Of a DNA stretch of 64,000 nt, positions 1 to 8,815 are shown piece by piece; the first letter of the stretch is position 1; the number at the start of each line of letters is the position of its first letter. Location: positions 2,243,001 to 2,307,000 of the forward strand of contig NZ_CP027773.1 of NCBI RefSeq assembly GCF_003019815.1, written 5' to 3'. The notes beneath the pieces are model-generated. The model was given only the letters and a program-made list of their open reading frames with translations, was not told the origin of the DNA and did no database searches. The translations under genes were made by a program, and so were the position numbers. This DNA is from Variovorax sp. PMC12. Lineage in GTDB: Bacteria; Pseudomonadota; Gammaproteobacteria; Burkholderiales; Burkholderiaceae_C.

Positions 1-378
1 AGCGACCCGTTCACCACGTTCACCACCGTGAACGACAAGGGCCAGATCGTGACCGGCAAGGTCAAGACGGTTGACGCCCGCGGCGCTGAAATCGACCTCG
101 GCGAAGACATCATCGGCTACCTGCGTGCTTCGGAAATCTCGCGCGACCGCGTCGAAGATGCCCGCAACGTGCTGAAGGAAGGCGACGAAGTCACCGCCAT
201 CGTCGTGAATGTGGATCGCAAGACCCGCAACATCCAGCTGTCGATCAAGCAGAAGGACATGGTCGACGAACAAGGCGCCATGGCCAGCCTGAGCCAGCAG
301 TCGGCACGCGAAAACGCGGGCACGACCAGCCTGGGCGCACTGCTGCGCGCCAAGCTCGACAACAGCGACAACAAGTAA
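1..378 (+). CDS. rpsA: 30S ribosomal protein S1, C-terminal part (5' end outside window)
   Basis: This is the last 125 codons of a gene that starts upstream of the window; the frame is open from base 1. The product ends with the final S1 RNA-binding repeat (GQIVTGKVKTVDARGAEIDL, GYLRASEIS, RNIQLSIKQKD), followed by a short polar tail. S1 sits on the small ribosomal subunit and unfolds mRNA leaders so that translation can start. The downstream neighbour is ihfB, the usual proteobacterial order. A strong stem-loop with a T run follows the stop codon. Identification is secure; only the start is missing. Confidence 0.95.
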   Translation, partial: SDPFTTFTTVNDKGQIVTGKVKTVDARGAEIDLGEDIIGYLRASEISRDRVEDARNVLKEGDEVTAIVVNVDRKTRNIQLSIKQKDMVDEQGAMASLSQQSARENAGTTSLGALLRAKLDNSDNK

Positions 379-389
379 GCTGAGTCCGG

Positions 390-427
390 AGACAGAGCAG
401 GCCCTGGGGCCGCTCTGTCTTTTTTTT
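390..427 (+). terminator. Rho-independent terminator after rpsA
   Basis: A 9-bp perfect stem (AGACAGAGC at 390-398 with GCTCTGTCT at 412-420) is followed immediately by a run of eight T. It lies 11 bases after the rpsA stop and ends 22 bases before ihfB, so ihfB either has its own promoter or depends on read-through. Confidence 0.9.
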
Positions 428-449
428 CGTCCACGTTTTTGTTTGGCCC

Positions 450-776
450 ATGACCCGCTCAGACCTCGTCGAAGAACTCGCAGCCCGCTTTGCGCAACTG
501 ACGCACCGCGACGCCGAATACGCCGTCAAGACCATCCTCGACGCGATGAGCGACGCCCTGGTGCGCGGGCACCGCATCGAAATCCGCGGCTTCGGCAGCT
601 TCTCGGTCAACCGCCGTCCGCCGCGCATCGGCCGCAACCCGCGTTCGGGCGAGAGCGTGCAGATTCCCGAAAAACGGGTGCCGCACTTCAAGCCCGGCAA
701 GGCGCTGCGCGAAGCCGTGGATGCCAAGACAGCCGAGCTCGACGCGGACAAGGAAGCCAAGGCCCGCAAGGCCTGA
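450..776 (+). CDS. ihfB: Integration host factor beta subunit (HU/IHF family)
   Basis: A 108-residue HU/IHF-family DNA-bending protein. It has the N-terminal helical dimerisation part (MTRSDLVEELAARF), the family signature near residues 46-60 (IEIRGFGSFSV), and the DNA-gripping arm region with RPPRIGRNPRSGE and the intercalating proline. Placement directly behind rpsA is the classic ihfB locus, which separates it from HU. It should pair with IhfA to bend DNA at promoters and recombination sites. The tail after FKPGKALREAV is longer and more lysine-rich than in E. coli IHF-beta. Confidence 0.93.
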   Translation: MTRSDLVEELAARFAQLTHRDAEYAVKTILDAMSDALVRGHRIEIRGFGSFSVNRRPPRIGRNPRSGESVQIPEKRVPHFKPGKALREAVDAKTAELDADKEAKARKA

Positions 777-833
777 CGCACGGACGATCAGAATGCCTGC
801 AAACGTAGAATGCTCCCGGCAACGGGAACGGCT

Positions 834-1172
834 ATGAAATACCTCCTGTGGCTGCTCAAGGCAGCCATTTTTTTTACGCTATTCGCCTTCGCGCTGAACA
901 ACCAGCACGACGCGACCGTCTATTTCTTCTTCGGCACCTACTGGCGCGCACCACTGGTGCTCGTCGTGCTCGCGGCCTTTGCCGGCGGGCTCGTGGTGGG
1001 TGCGCTCGGCATGCTGCCGGGCTGGTGGAAACACCGTACCGCGGCGGCGCAGTTGCCTGCAGTCCCCGCCGAAGCACCGTCCCCCGCGGCATCGGCGGCC
1101 GTGGCCGCTCCTGCAGCGGCCCAGCCCACTTCCGCCCCCGACCTTCCCGCCGTACGTCAACATGGACTTTGA
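834..1172 (+). CDS. lapA: LapA family inner-membrane protein (DUF1049)
   Basis: A 112-residue protein with two hydrophobic segments: residues about 5-20, then a short polar turn with the LapA-type NNQHDATVYFFF stretch, and about 40-60. A proline/alanine-rich cytoplasmic tail follows. LapA acts with LapB in the inner membrane to control lipopolysaccharide assembly and LpxC turnover. I chose the ATG at 834 because the peptide then begins MKYLLWLLKAAIFF; an upstream in-frame start at 810 would add an unlikely LPATGTA stretch. The last 11 bases overlap lapB, so the two genes are probably translationally coupled. Confidence 0.85.
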   Translation: MKYLLWLLKAAIFFTLFAFALNNQHDATVYFFFGTYWRAPLVLVVLAAFAGGLVVGALGMLPGWWKHRTAAAQLPAVPAEAPSPAASAAVAAPAAAQPTSAPDLPAVRQHGL

Positions 1173-2331
1173 TCCCAGCTGGCTGCTGATCGGCCTGCCC
1201 ATCGCCTTCGTGCTGGGCTGGCTCGCATCGCGCTTCGACATCCGCCAGCTCAAGCTCGAGAACAGGCAAGCCCCCAAGGCCTACTTCCGCGGCCTGAACT
1301 TCCTGCTCAACGAGCAGCAGGACCAGGCCATCGACGCCTTCATCGAGGCCGTGCAGAACGACCCCGACACACAGGAGCTGCACTTCGCCCTCGGCAACCT
1401 GTTCCGCCGCCGCGGCGAATACCAGCGCGCCGTGCGCGTGCATGAGCACCTGCTGGGCCGCGGCGATCTGAGCCGCAGCGACCGCGAGCGCGCGCAGCAC
1501 GCCCTGGCGCAAGACTTCCTGCGCGCCGGCCTGCTCGATCGCGCCGAAGCCGCATTGCAGAAGCTCGAAGGCACGCGCTACGAGAACGAGGCCCGCCTGT
1601 CGCTGCTGGCCATCTACGAGCGCTCGCGCGAGTGGGCGCAGGCCGCCGACGTGGCCCAGAAGCTCGACGAATCGGATCAGGCGAGCTACGCCACGCGCCG
1701 CGCACACCACCTGTGCGAGCAGGCCACCGAGCGCGTGGCTGCCAGCGACCTGCCCGGCGCCACCAAGCTGCTCGCGCAGGCCGTCGAGCTGGCGCCGCAG
1801 GCGCCGCGTCCCGCCATCGACACCGCCAACCTCCAGCTGCGCAAGAGCGAACCGGCCGCGGCCTTCGACACCCTCGTGGCGCTCAGCGAAACCGCGCCGC
1901 TCGCGCTGCCGCTCTATGCCGCCACGCTGCAGCAGGCGGCCGTCGGCGCGCACCGCGAAGGCGAGGCGCTCGCGCTGCTGCAGCGGCGCTATGTCGAATC
2001 GCCGTCGATCGACGTGCTCGAGGCGCTGATCGCCCTCGGCGGCAAGCCCACCGCCACCGCCGAAGATCCGCACCCCACGCCGCGCGACGGCTACATCGCC
2101 CACCTCGCGCAGCAGCCTTCGCTGGTGGCCGCATCGCGCTGGCTGGCGGGCGAACGCTTCGAGCACGAGCAGTTCCATCCGCAGGTGCAACGGGCGCTCG
2201 ACCAGGCCACCAGGCCGCTGATGCGCTACCGCTGCGCGGCGTGCGGCTTCGAGGCGCACCAGTACTTCTGGCACTGCCCCGGCTGCCAGGCGTGGGACAG
2301 CTATCCACCCCGCCGCGTGGAAGAACTCTGA
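1162..2331 (+). CDS. lapB: LapB/YciM, lipopolysaccharide assembly protein with TPR repeats
   Basis: A 389-residue protein, the same length as E. coli LapB. It has one N-terminal membrane anchor (residues about 6-20, WLLIGLPIAFVLGWLASRF), then tetratricopeptide repeats beginning at GLNFLLNEQQDQAIDAFIEA. It ends in a rubredoxin-like metal site with two CxxC pairs (CAACGF and CPGCQAW). LapB adjusts LpxC levels through the FtsH protease and helps organise LPS transport. The open frame extends upstream to 979, but the start at 1162 gives the family length and overlaps the end of lapA, so I use it. Confidence 0.92.
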   Translation: MDFDPSWLLIGLPIAFVLGWLASRFDIRQLKLENRQAPKAYFRGLNFLLNEQQDQAIDAFIEAVQNDPDTQELHFALGNLFRRRGEYQRAVRVHEHLLGRGDLSRSDRERAQHALAQDFLRAGLLDRAEAALQKLEGTRYENEARLSLLAIYERSREWAQAADVAQKLDESDQASYATRRAHHLCEQATERVAASDLPGATKLLAQAVELAPQAPRPAIDTANLQLRKSEPAAAFDTLVALSETAPLALPLYAATLQQAAVGAHREGEALALLQRRYVESPSIDVLEALIALGGKPTATAEDPHPTPRDGYIAHLAQQPSLVAASRWLAGERFEHEQFHPQVQRALDQATRPLMRYRCAACGFEAHQYFWHCPGCQAWDSYPPRRVEEL

Positions 2332-2468
2332 CCACAATTCAGAACAATGGTCACCCTGAGGCGATTGCGGCCCCAGGGCGTCAACGCCCCGCTCCCTGAC
2401 CCCGTTGTGCCCGGGCCGACGTGCTCGTCGGCTGTCTGTCACATCAACAAATCACAGGGAGTTTTCAA

Positions 2469-2786
2469 ATGTTCAAGAAGCTGTTGGCCACCACGGCCAT
2501 GCTGTTCGCCATCACCTCGTTCGCAGCGGTCGATGCCAACAAGGGCACCGTCGCCGAACTCGACGGCCTCAAGGGTGTGGGGCCCTCCATGTCGAAGCGC
2601 ATCATCGAAGCGCGCAAGGAAAAGGAATTCAAGGACTGGCCCGACTTCATGCAGCGCGTGAAAGGCGTGAAGGAAAAGAAGGCCGCCAAGCTGTCGGCCG
2701 AGGGCCTGACGGTCAACGGCCAGGGCTTCTCCGGCGCGGCCGCCGCGCCGAAGGAGACCAAGGCGGCCAAGGCCTCGAAGTCCTGA
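2469..2786 (+). CDS. ComEA-like helix-hairpin-helix DNA-binding protein, secreted
   Basis: A 105-residue protein with a Sec-type signal peptide (MFKKLLATTAMLFAITSFAA), then one helix-hairpin-helix unit: DANKGTVAELDGLKGVGPSM, KRIIEARKEKEF, and a second helix with RVKGVKEKKAAKL. The tail is Ala/Lys-rich. ComEA-type proteins bind double-stranded DNA in the periplasm during competence, but small stand-alone versions are common in betaproteobacteria and their role is not always transformation. The ATG at 2469 follows CAGGGAG at 2455-2461 with normal spacing and places the signal peptide first. The 137 bases before it contain a small GCCGAC/GTCGGC hairpin (2415-2432) of unknown use. Confidence 0.8.
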   Translation: MFKKLLATTAMLFAITSFAAVDANKGTVAELDGLKGVGPSMSKRIIEARKEKEFKDWPDFMQRVKGVKEKKAAKLSAEGLTVNGQGFSGAAAAPKETKAAKASKS

Positions 2787-2805
2787 GCGTCGCCAGCACA
2801 TCACG

Positions 2806-2828
2806 AAGCCGCCTCCGGGCGGCTTTTC
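2806..2828 (+). terminator. Rho-independent terminator after the ComEA-like gene
   Basis: AAGCCGCC (2806-2813), a TCCG loop and GGCGGCTT (2818-2825) form a stable hairpin running into TTTT. It separates the helix-hairpin-helix gene from crcB. Confidence 0.75.
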
Positions 2829-2862
2829 CATTTGGGGCGACAGCTTGCGGATAATCCAGCGC

Positions 2863-3240
2863 ATGCTGCTGAACGCCCTCGTCATCTGCCTTGCCGCCTG
2901 TGTCGGCGCCCTCATGCGCTGGGGCTTTGCCACCTGGCTCAACCCCGGAGGCGTGCTGCCCTGGGGCACGCTGGCGGTCAACCTGATCGGCGGCTACCTC
3001 ATCGGCATCGCCATCGGCGTGTTCAACGGCCTGCCGGACATCGACCCGGCCTGGCGCCTGATGGTCATCACCGGCTTCCTCGGCACCCTGACGACCTTCT
3101 CCAGCTTCTCGGCCGAGGTCGTCGGCATGCTGATGAACGGCCGGCTCGGCCTCGCGCTGGCCACGCTCATGCTGCACCTGGGCGGCTCGCTGTGCCTCAC
3201 GTGGCTGGGCTTTCGAACCGTGCAGGCTTTCTCGGCCTGA
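2863..3240 (+). CDS. crcB: Fluoride ion channel/exporter CrcB (Fluc)
   Basis: A 125-residue, four-helix membrane protein with the Fluc landmarks: the early GALMRWGFATWL stretch, the LAVNLIGGYLIGI helix carrying the conserved Asn, and the G-x-x-TTFSSFS loop (GFLGTLTTFSSFSAE). Fluc proteins work as antiparallel dimers that let fluoride leave the cytoplasm. The ATG at 2863 gives the usual length; a TTG at 2845 would add six residues. No crcB-type fluoride riboswitch can be recognised in the 76 bases upstream. Confidence 0.93.
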   Translation: MLLNALVICLAACVGALMRWGFATWLNPGGVLPWGTLAVNLIGGYLIGIAIGVFNGLPDIDPAWRLMVITGFLGTLTTFSSFSAEVVGMLMNGRLGLALATLMLHLGGSLCLTWLGFRTVQAFSA

Positions 3241-3316
3241 ATGTCCAGAAAACTGCCTTATGTCTTGCGGTTATAGATAAGGCCTTTGATAGGGGCCGCC
3301 GATAGAATCAACCACA

Positions 3317-6265
3317 ATGCCCCTGGTCTTTCTCGTCGCACTCCCTTTCATTGCCAGCGTGCTGGCCGCGTTGATGCCCTCCAACGCGCGCAACAGGGAG
3401 TCGACGCTCGCGGGGCTCGTGGCGCTGGGCTGCGCCATCCAGGCCGCATGGTTCTTCCCGCAGATCGCGCACGGCAATGTGCTCCGGCAAGAAATCGAAT
3501 GGCTTCCGGCCCTCGGGCTGAACCTGGTGTTCCGCATGGACGGCTTCGCATGGCTGTTCTGCATGCTGGTGCTGGGCATCGGTGCACTGGTGGTGCTTTA
3601 TGCGCGCTACTACATGTCGGCCTCCGACCCGGTGCCGCGCTTCTTCTCTTTCTTCCTCGCGTTCATGGGCGCGATGATGGGCGTGGTGCTCTCGGGCAAC
3701 CTGATCCAGATGGTGCTGTTCTGGGAGCTCACCAGCCTTTTCTCCTTCCTGCTGATCGGCTATTGGCACCACCGCCGCGACGCACGGCGCGGCGCGCGCA
3801 TGGCGCTCACCGTCACCGGCGCGGGCGGGCTGTGCCTGCTGGCCGGCGTGCTGGTGCTGGGCCGCATCGTCGGCAGCTACGAGCTCGACGTGGTGCTGGC
3901 CTCGGGCGACCTGATCCGCGCGCATGCGCTCTACCCCACCGCGCTGGTGCTGGTGCTGCTGGGCGCCTTCACCAAGAGCGCGCAGTTCCCGTTCCATTTC
4001 TGGCTGCCGCGCGCCATGGCCGCGCCCACGCCGGTGTCGGCCTACCTGCACTCGGCCACCATGGTGAAGCTGGGCGTGTTCCTGATGGCGCGGCTGTGGC
4101 CCGTGCTCTCGGGCACCGAGCAATGGTTCTGGCTGGTGGGCGGTGCCGGCGCCATCACGCTGCTGCTGGGCGGCTTCATCGCCATGTTCCAGCGCGACCT
4201 GAAGGCGCTGCTGGCCTACTCGACCATCTCGCACCTGGGGCTCATCACGCTGCTGCTGGGCCTGAACAGCCCGCTGGCCGCCGTGGCCGCCGTCTTCCAC
4301 GTGATGAACCACGCGACCTTCAAGGCGTCGCTGTTCATGGCGGCCGGCATCATCGACCATGAGACGGGCACGCGCGACATCCGCAAGCTCAGCGGCCTGA
4401 TGCGGCTGATGCCCATCACGGGCACGCTGGCCATCATCGCCAGCGCCTCGATGGCCGGCGTGCCGCTTCTCAACGGCTTTCTCTCGAAGGAAATGTTCTT
4501 CGCCGAGACGGTGTTCATCCAGTCGACGCCGTGGGTCGATTTCAGCCTGCCGGTCATCGCCACCATCGCAGGCGTCTTCAGCGTGGCGTATTCGGCGCGC
4601 TTCGTGTTCGACGTGTTCTTCGGCCCGCCCTGCGGCGACGAAGTACCCAAGCACCCGCACGAGCCGCCGCACTGGATGCGCGTGCCGGTCGAGCTGCTGG
4701 TGCTGGTGTGCCTGGTGGTGGGCGTGGCGCCGGCGTGGTCGGTCGGCCCGATGCTCGCCGCCGCGGCCACGCCCGTGGTCGGCGGCACGCTGCCGGAATA
4801 CAGCCTGGCCGTGTGGCACGGCTTCAACCTGCCGCTGGTGATGAGCTTCGTGGCGCTGCTGGGCGGCGCCATGCTGTACCTGCTGCAGCGCCGCCAGCGC
4901 GCGGGCGGCGGCCTCGAGAACACCCCCCTGCTGCATCGCTTCGACGGCCAGGTCATCTTCGAGCACCTGCTCGCGCTGCTGAGCGAAACCGGCCGACGCA
5001 GCCGCCGCCTGTTCGGCACCAAACGCATGCAGTGGCAATTGCTGTTGCTCGTGGTGGTGGCCGTGGCGGGCGCGGCCGCGTCGCTCTGGGCCACGCCCGC
5101 GGCGCCCGGCACGCGCGAGCCGCTGCCCTTCTCGCCGATGTTCGCAATGACCTGGCTCATCGGCGGCACCTGCGCGCTGGCCGCCGCCTGGCAGGCCAAG
5201 TTCCACCGGCTCGCGGCGCTGATGCTCGCCTCCGGCGCGGGGCTGGTCTCGTGCGTGACCTACATCTGGTTCTCCGCGCCCGACCTCGCGCTCACGCAGC
5301 TGGTGGTCGAGGCGGTGACCACGGTGCTGATCCTGCTGGGCCTGCGCTGGCTGCCGATGCGCAGCAAGGACGCCGTCCAACCTGCGCGCGCGCGGCTGCG
5401 GCCCTGGGGGCGCCGCGGCCGCGACCTGCTGGTGGCCGCCATTGCCGGCGGCGGCATGGCCGCGCTGGCCTGGGCCATGATGACGCGGACCTTCCCGCAG
5501 AGCATTTCCCCCTTCTTCCTCGAACGCGCGCTCACCGAAGGCGGCGGCACCAATGTGGTCAACGTGATGCTGGTCGACTTCCGCGGCTTCGACACCTTCG
5601 GCGAGATCACCGTGCTGGGCGTGGTCGCGCTCACGGTGTATGCGCTGCTGCGGCGCTTTCGCCCCGCGATCGAATCGATGGCGCTGCCGATCCAGCAGCG
5701 CCTGCAGGTCGACGACGGCAGCAGCGACCTGCTGAATCCGCGCCGCGCCAAGGACACCGCCGTCGGCTACCTGATGGTGCCGGCCGTGCTGGTGCGGCTG
5801 CTGCTGCCGCTGGCGGTGCTGGTGTCGGTCTACTTCTTCATGCGCGGCCACAACGCGCCGGGCGGCGGCTTCGTCGCCGGGCTGGTGATGTCGGTCGCGC
5901 TGGTGCTGCAGTTCATCGTCTCGGGCACCGAGTGGGTGGAGGAGCACCTGCGCATCTACCCGCGCCGCTGGATCGCCATCGGCCTGCTGTTCGCGCTCAC
6001 CACCGGCAGCGGCGCGGTGGTGTTGGGCTACCCCTTCCTGACCACGCACACCGCGCACCTGCACCTGCCGCTGCTGGGCGAGGTGCACGTGCCCAGCGCC
6101 CTCTTCTTCGACATCGGCGTGTTCGCGCTGGTGCTCGGTGCCACCATGCTGATCCTGACCGCGCTGGCCCACCAGTCCATAAGAAGCCACCGCTGGGCCG
6201 ATGAACAGGCCGAAAAAGAGGCCGAAGCGGCCGCCGCCGTCACCGCCGCCGGAGGGGCCCGCTGA
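3317..6265 (+). CDS. mrpA: Mrp/Pha-type monovalent cation/H+ antiporter, fused subunits A and B
   Basis: A 982-residue polytopic membrane protein. The N-terminal 500 residues resemble the proton-pumping NuoL/MrpA family (LIQMVLFWELTSLFSFLLIG, then GAFTKSAQFPFHFWLPRAM with the conserved lysine, then NHATFKASLFMAAG). The middle carries the MrpA C-terminal extension. The last 170 residues are MrpB-like (VSVYFFMRGHNAPGGGFVAG). Fusion of A and B is the group 2 (PhaAB) layout. The complex exchanges cytoplasmic Na+ or K+ for protons and supports pH and salt tolerance. It is the first gene of a tightly overlapping six-gene operon; its stop shares a base with the next start. Confidence 0.93.
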   Translation: MPLVFLVALPFIASVLAALMPSNARNRESTLAGLVALGCAIQAAWFFPQIAHGNVLRQEIEWLPALGLNLVFRMDGFAWLFCMLVLGIGALVVLYARYYMSASDPVPRFFSFFLAFMGAMMGVVLSGNLIQMVLFWELTSLFSFLLIGYWHHRRDARRGARMALTVTGAGGLCLLAGVLVLGRIVGSYELDVVLASGDLIRAHALYPTALVLVLLGAFTKSAQFPFHFWLPRAMAAPTPVSAYLHSATMVKLGVFLMARLWPVLSGTEQWFWLVGGAGAITLLLGGFIAMFQRDLKALLAYSTISHLGLITLLLGLNSPLAAVAAVFHVMNHATFKASLFMAAGIIDHETGTRDIRKLSGLMRLMPITGTLAIIASASMAGVPLLNGFLSKEMFFAETVFIQSTPWVDFSLPVIATIAGVFSVAYSARFVFDVFFGPPCGDEVPKHPHEPPHWMRVPVELLVLVCLVVGVAPAWSVGPMLAAAATPVVGGTLPEYSLAVWHGFNLPLVMSFVALLGGAMLYLLQRRQRAGGGLENTPLLHRFDGQVIFEHLLALLSETGRRSRRLFGTKRMQWQLLLLVVVAVAGAAASLWATPAAPGTREPLPFSPMFAMTWLIGGTCALAAAWQAKFHRLAALMLASGAGLVSCVTYIWFSAPDLALTQLVVEAVTTVLILLGLRWLPMRSKDAVQPARARLRPWGRRGRDLLVAAIAGGGMAALAWAMMTRTFPQSISPFFLERALTEGGGTNVVNVMLVDFRGFDTFGEITVLGVVALTVYALLRRFRPAIESMALPIQQRLQVDDGSSDLLNPRRAKDTAVGYLMVPAVLVRLLLPLAVLVSVYFFMRGHNAPGGGFVAGLVMSVALVLQFIVSGTEWVEEHLRIYPRRWIAIGLLFALTTGSGAVVLGYPFLTTHTAHLHLPLLGEVHVPSALFFDIGVFALVLGATMLILTALAHQSIRSHRWADEQAEKEAEAAAAVTAAGGAR

Positions 6266-6615
6266 TGGAGGCCGTGCTCGCACTCGCCATCGGCGTGCTC
6301 ACCGGCTCGGGCGTCTACATGCTGCTGCGCCCGCGCACCTTCCAGGTCATCATGGGCCTGACGCTGATCTCCTACGCGGTCAACCTGTTCATCTTCAGCA
6401 TGGGCCGGCTCAAGGTCGACAGCGAGCCGGTGCTCGTCAAGGGCTTCGAGGCCACGCTGGCCAACACGGCCGACCCGATGCCGCAGGCGCTGGTGCTCAC
6501 GGCCATCGTGATCGGCTTCGCGATGACGGCGCTGTTCCTCGTCGTGATGCTCGCCTCGCGCGGCCTGACCGGCACCGACCACGTGGACGGTGAAGAGCGG
6601 CAGGAGGCGGAGTGA
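6265..6615 (+). CDS. mrpC: Mrp/Pha antiporter subunit C (NuoK-like)
   Basis: A 116-residue, three-helix protein of the MrpC/NuoK family. It contains the motif RTFQVIMGLTLISYAVNLFIF and the conserved NTADPMPQALVLTAIVIGFA segment typical of MrpC. It should sit next to subunits A and D in the membrane arm of the antiporter. TGATG overlap with the fused AB gene and a 4-base overlap with mrpD indicate translational coupling. Confidence 0.93.
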   Translation: MEAVLALAIGVLTGSGVYMLLRPRTFQVIMGLTLISYAVNLFIFSMGRLKVDSEPVLVKGFEATLANTADPMPQALVLTAIVIGFAMTALFLVVMLASRGLTGTDHVDGEERQEAE

Positions 6616-8327
6616 AGGAAGTTTTTCACCTGCTCGACGAACTGCTCGAGTTCAGCATGCCGCACCTGGTGGCGGTGCCGATCCTGGTGCCCATGCTCAC
6701 GGCCGCGCTAATGCTGCTGCTGGGCGAGAACCGCCGCCGCGCCAAGTCGGCGCTGAGCGTGGTCTCGGGCCTGGTGGGCCTGCTGGCGGCGCTGGCGCTG
6801 CTGCGCTGGGTGAACGCGCCCGAAACCGGCGGCGGCCCCGGCTCCATCGGCGTGTACCTGCCGGGCAACTGGCGCGCGCCCTTCGGCATCGTGCTGGTGG
6901 CCGACCGGCTCTCGACCATGATGGTCGCGCTCACCGGCGTCATCGCATTCGCGGCCTCGATCTACTCCACCTCGCGCTGGGACCGCGCGGGGGTGCACTT
7001 CCATCCGCTGCTGCAGCTGCAGCTCATGGGCCTGAATGGCGCATTCCTCACCGGCGACCTGTTCAACCTGTTCGTCTTCTTCGAGGTGATGCTGGCCGCG
7101 TCGTACGGCCTGCTGCTGCACGGCTCCGGCCGGCTGCGGGTGCAGGCGGGCCTGCACTACATCGCCATCAACCTCGCGGCGTCTTCGCTGTTCCTGATCG
7201 GCGCGGCCATTCTCTATGGCGTGACCGGCACGCTGAACATGGCCGACCTGGGCATGCGCATCGCCGAACTCTCGCCGGGCGACCGTGGCCTGGTGCACGC
7301 GGCGGCGGCCATCCTGGCGACCGCCTTCTTCGCCAAGGCCGGCGCGTGGCCGCTCAACTTCTGGCTGGTGCCGGCCTACAGCGCGGCGGTCTCCCCGGTG
7401 GGCGCGGTGTTCGCGCTGCTGACCAAGCTCGGCATCTACACGATCCTGCGGCTGTGGACCACGCTGTTCGCGCCCGACACCGGCGACTCCGCCGCCTTCG
7501 GCCAGGCCGCGCTGGTGGCCGCCGGGCTGGCCACGCTGTTCGTGGGTGCCATCGGCATCGTCGGTACGCAGCGGCTGTCCAACCTTGCGGGCTTCAGCGT
7601 GCTGGTGTCCGCCGGCACCCTGCTCGCGGCGGTCGGCCTCGGCCAGCCCGCCGTGTGGGCCGGCGCGCTTTACTACATGCTGAGCTCCACGCTCGCGGTC
7701 AGCGCCTTCTTCCTGCTGACCGACATGATCGAGCGCTGGCGCAACGCCGGCATGAGCGTCGCGCCGCACGAGGCGGCGGGCAATGCGCCCTTTCTTGCCG
7801 AAGACCTGCGCGCGCTCGCCGACGTGAACCTCGACGACGAGGCGCAGGCGCTCTACGGCCGCGCCATCCCGGCCGGCGTGGCCTTCCTGGGCTTGAGCTT
7901 CATGGGCTGCACGCTGCTGCTGGCGGGCCTGCCGCCGCTGTCGGGCTTCATCGGCAAGTTCGCAATGCTCTCGGGGGTGCTCGGGGGCGCGACGCCCGGC
8001 ACCGCCGGCTGGGCCTTCCTTGCGCTCTTGATCGTCTCGGGCTTCCTGTCGCTGATCGCGCTGAGCCGCACCGGCATCCGCCACTTCTGGACCCAGCCGC
8101 ACGCCACCATGCCCTCGCTGCCCGCGCTCGAAGTGCTGCCCGTGGCGGGCCTGCTGGCGGCCTGCGTGGCGCTCACCGTGTGGGCCGAGCCCGTGATGCG
8201 CCATGCCATGGCCACGGCGCAGGGCCTGAAGAACCCCGTGGCCTATCGCCAGGCGGTGTTCGGCGCCCGGCAGGTGCCCAACCCCGTGCCCGCGGCGGAG
8301 AAGAAACAGGAAGGCGCGGCCCCATGA
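6612..8327 (+). CDS. mrpD: Mrp/Pha antiporter subunit D (NuoM/NuoN-like)
   Basis: A 571-residue protein with about 14 membrane segments, related to the antiporter-like subunits of complex I. Diagnostic stretches are GDLFNLFVFFEVMLAASYGL with the conserved Glu, AKAGAWPLNFWLVPAYSAA with the pumping Lys, and LAGLPPLSGFIGKFAML. Together with MrpA it forms the proton path of the antiporter. It starts with GTG in a GTGA overlap with mrpC. The hydrophilic insert near residues 375-415 (AGNAPFLAEDLRALADVNLD) is longer than in many homologues. Confidence 0.93.
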   Translation: MKEVFHLLDELLEFSMPHLVAVPILVPMLTAALMLLLGENRRRAKSALSVVSGLVGLLAALALLRWVNAPETGGGPGSIGVYLPGNWRAPFGIVLVADRLSTMMVALTGVIAFAASIYSTSRWDRAGVHFHPLLQLQLMGLNGAFLTGDLFNLFVFFEVMLAASYGLLLHGSGRLRVQAGLHYIAINLAASSLFLIGAAILYGVTGTLNMADLGMRIAELSPGDRGLVHAAAAILATAFFAKAGAWPLNFWLVPAYSAAVSPVGAVFALLTKLGIYTILRLWTTLFAPDTGDSAAFGQAALVAAGLATLFVGAIGIVGTQRLSNLAGFSVLVSAGTLLAAVGLGQPAVWAGALYYMLSSTLAVSAFFLLTDMIERWRNAGMSVAPHEAAGNAPFLAEDLRALADVNLDDEAQALYGRAIPAGVAFLGLSFMGCTLLLAGLPPLSGFIGKFAMLSGVLGGATPGTAGWAFLALLIVSGFLSLIALSRTGIRHFWTQPHATMPSLPALEVLPVAGLLAACVALTVWAEPVMRHAMATAQGLKNPVAYRQAVFGARQVPNPVPAAEKKQEGAAP

Positions 8328-8815
8328 AGCGTTTGCTGCCTTCACCGCCGCTGTCGTTCGCGCTATTCGTCGTCTGGCTGCTGCTCAACCAGTCGCTCGA
8401 GGCGAGCACGCTGGTCTCGGCCGTGATCCTGGCCATTGCAGTGCCTTTGCTGACCGAGAGCCTGCGCCCGGCCGCCGTGCGCATGCGCAGGCCCGGCGTC
8501 GCGCTGCGGCTGTCGTTCCTGGTGACCTTCGACATGCTCAAGTCGGCGTACGACGTGGCCCGGCTGCTGCTCACCCGCCGCACGAGCGGCATCGCCTCGA
8601 AGTTCGTCCAGATACCGCTCGACATGCGCGACCCCAACGGGCTGGCAGTGCTCGCGATGATCATGTGCCTCACGCCCGGCACCGCCTGGGGCGAAGTGTC
8701 GTTCGACCGCAGCACGCTGCTGATCCACGTGTTCGACCTCGACGACGAGGCCGCCTTCATCGCGATGATCAAGCAGCGCTACGAACGCCCCCTGATGGAG
8801 ATCTTCGAGTCATGA
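8324..8815 (+). CDS. mrpE: Mrp/Pha antiporter subunit E
   Basis: A 163-residue membrane protein of the MrpE family. It starts with a hydrophobic hairpin (LSFALFVVWLLLNQS), then a soluble C-terminal domain with the conserved TPGTAWGEVSFDRSTLLIHV stretch. MrpE is needed for full assembly and activity of the antiporter. The ATG at 8324 gives a 4-base overlap with mrpD; the frame is open further upstream but only as a shadow of mrpD. Confidence 0.9.
   Translation: MKRLLPSPPLSFALFVVWLLLNQSLEASTLVSAVILAIAVPLLTESLRPAAVRMRRPGVALRLSFLVTFDMLKSAYDVARLLLTRRTSGIASKFVQIPLDMRDPNGLAVLAMIMCLTPGTAWGEVSFDRSTLLIHVFDLDDEAAFIAMIKQRYERPLMEIFES

Noticed and set aside
2787..2862. Fluoride riboswitch upstream of crcB
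   Set aside because: The gap is only 76 bases, the first half is a terminator for the preceding gene, and the conserved pseudoknot sequences of the crcB motif are not visible.
3308..6283. Very long open frame (991 codons) on the minus strand opposite mrpA
   Set aside because: It is a shadow of the GC-rich mrpA codon pattern: the composition is dominated by His, Arg, Gln and Gly, there is no recognisable domain, and mrpA itself is certain. The same applies to long antisense frames opposite coxL, dxs, the M81 genes and dctM.
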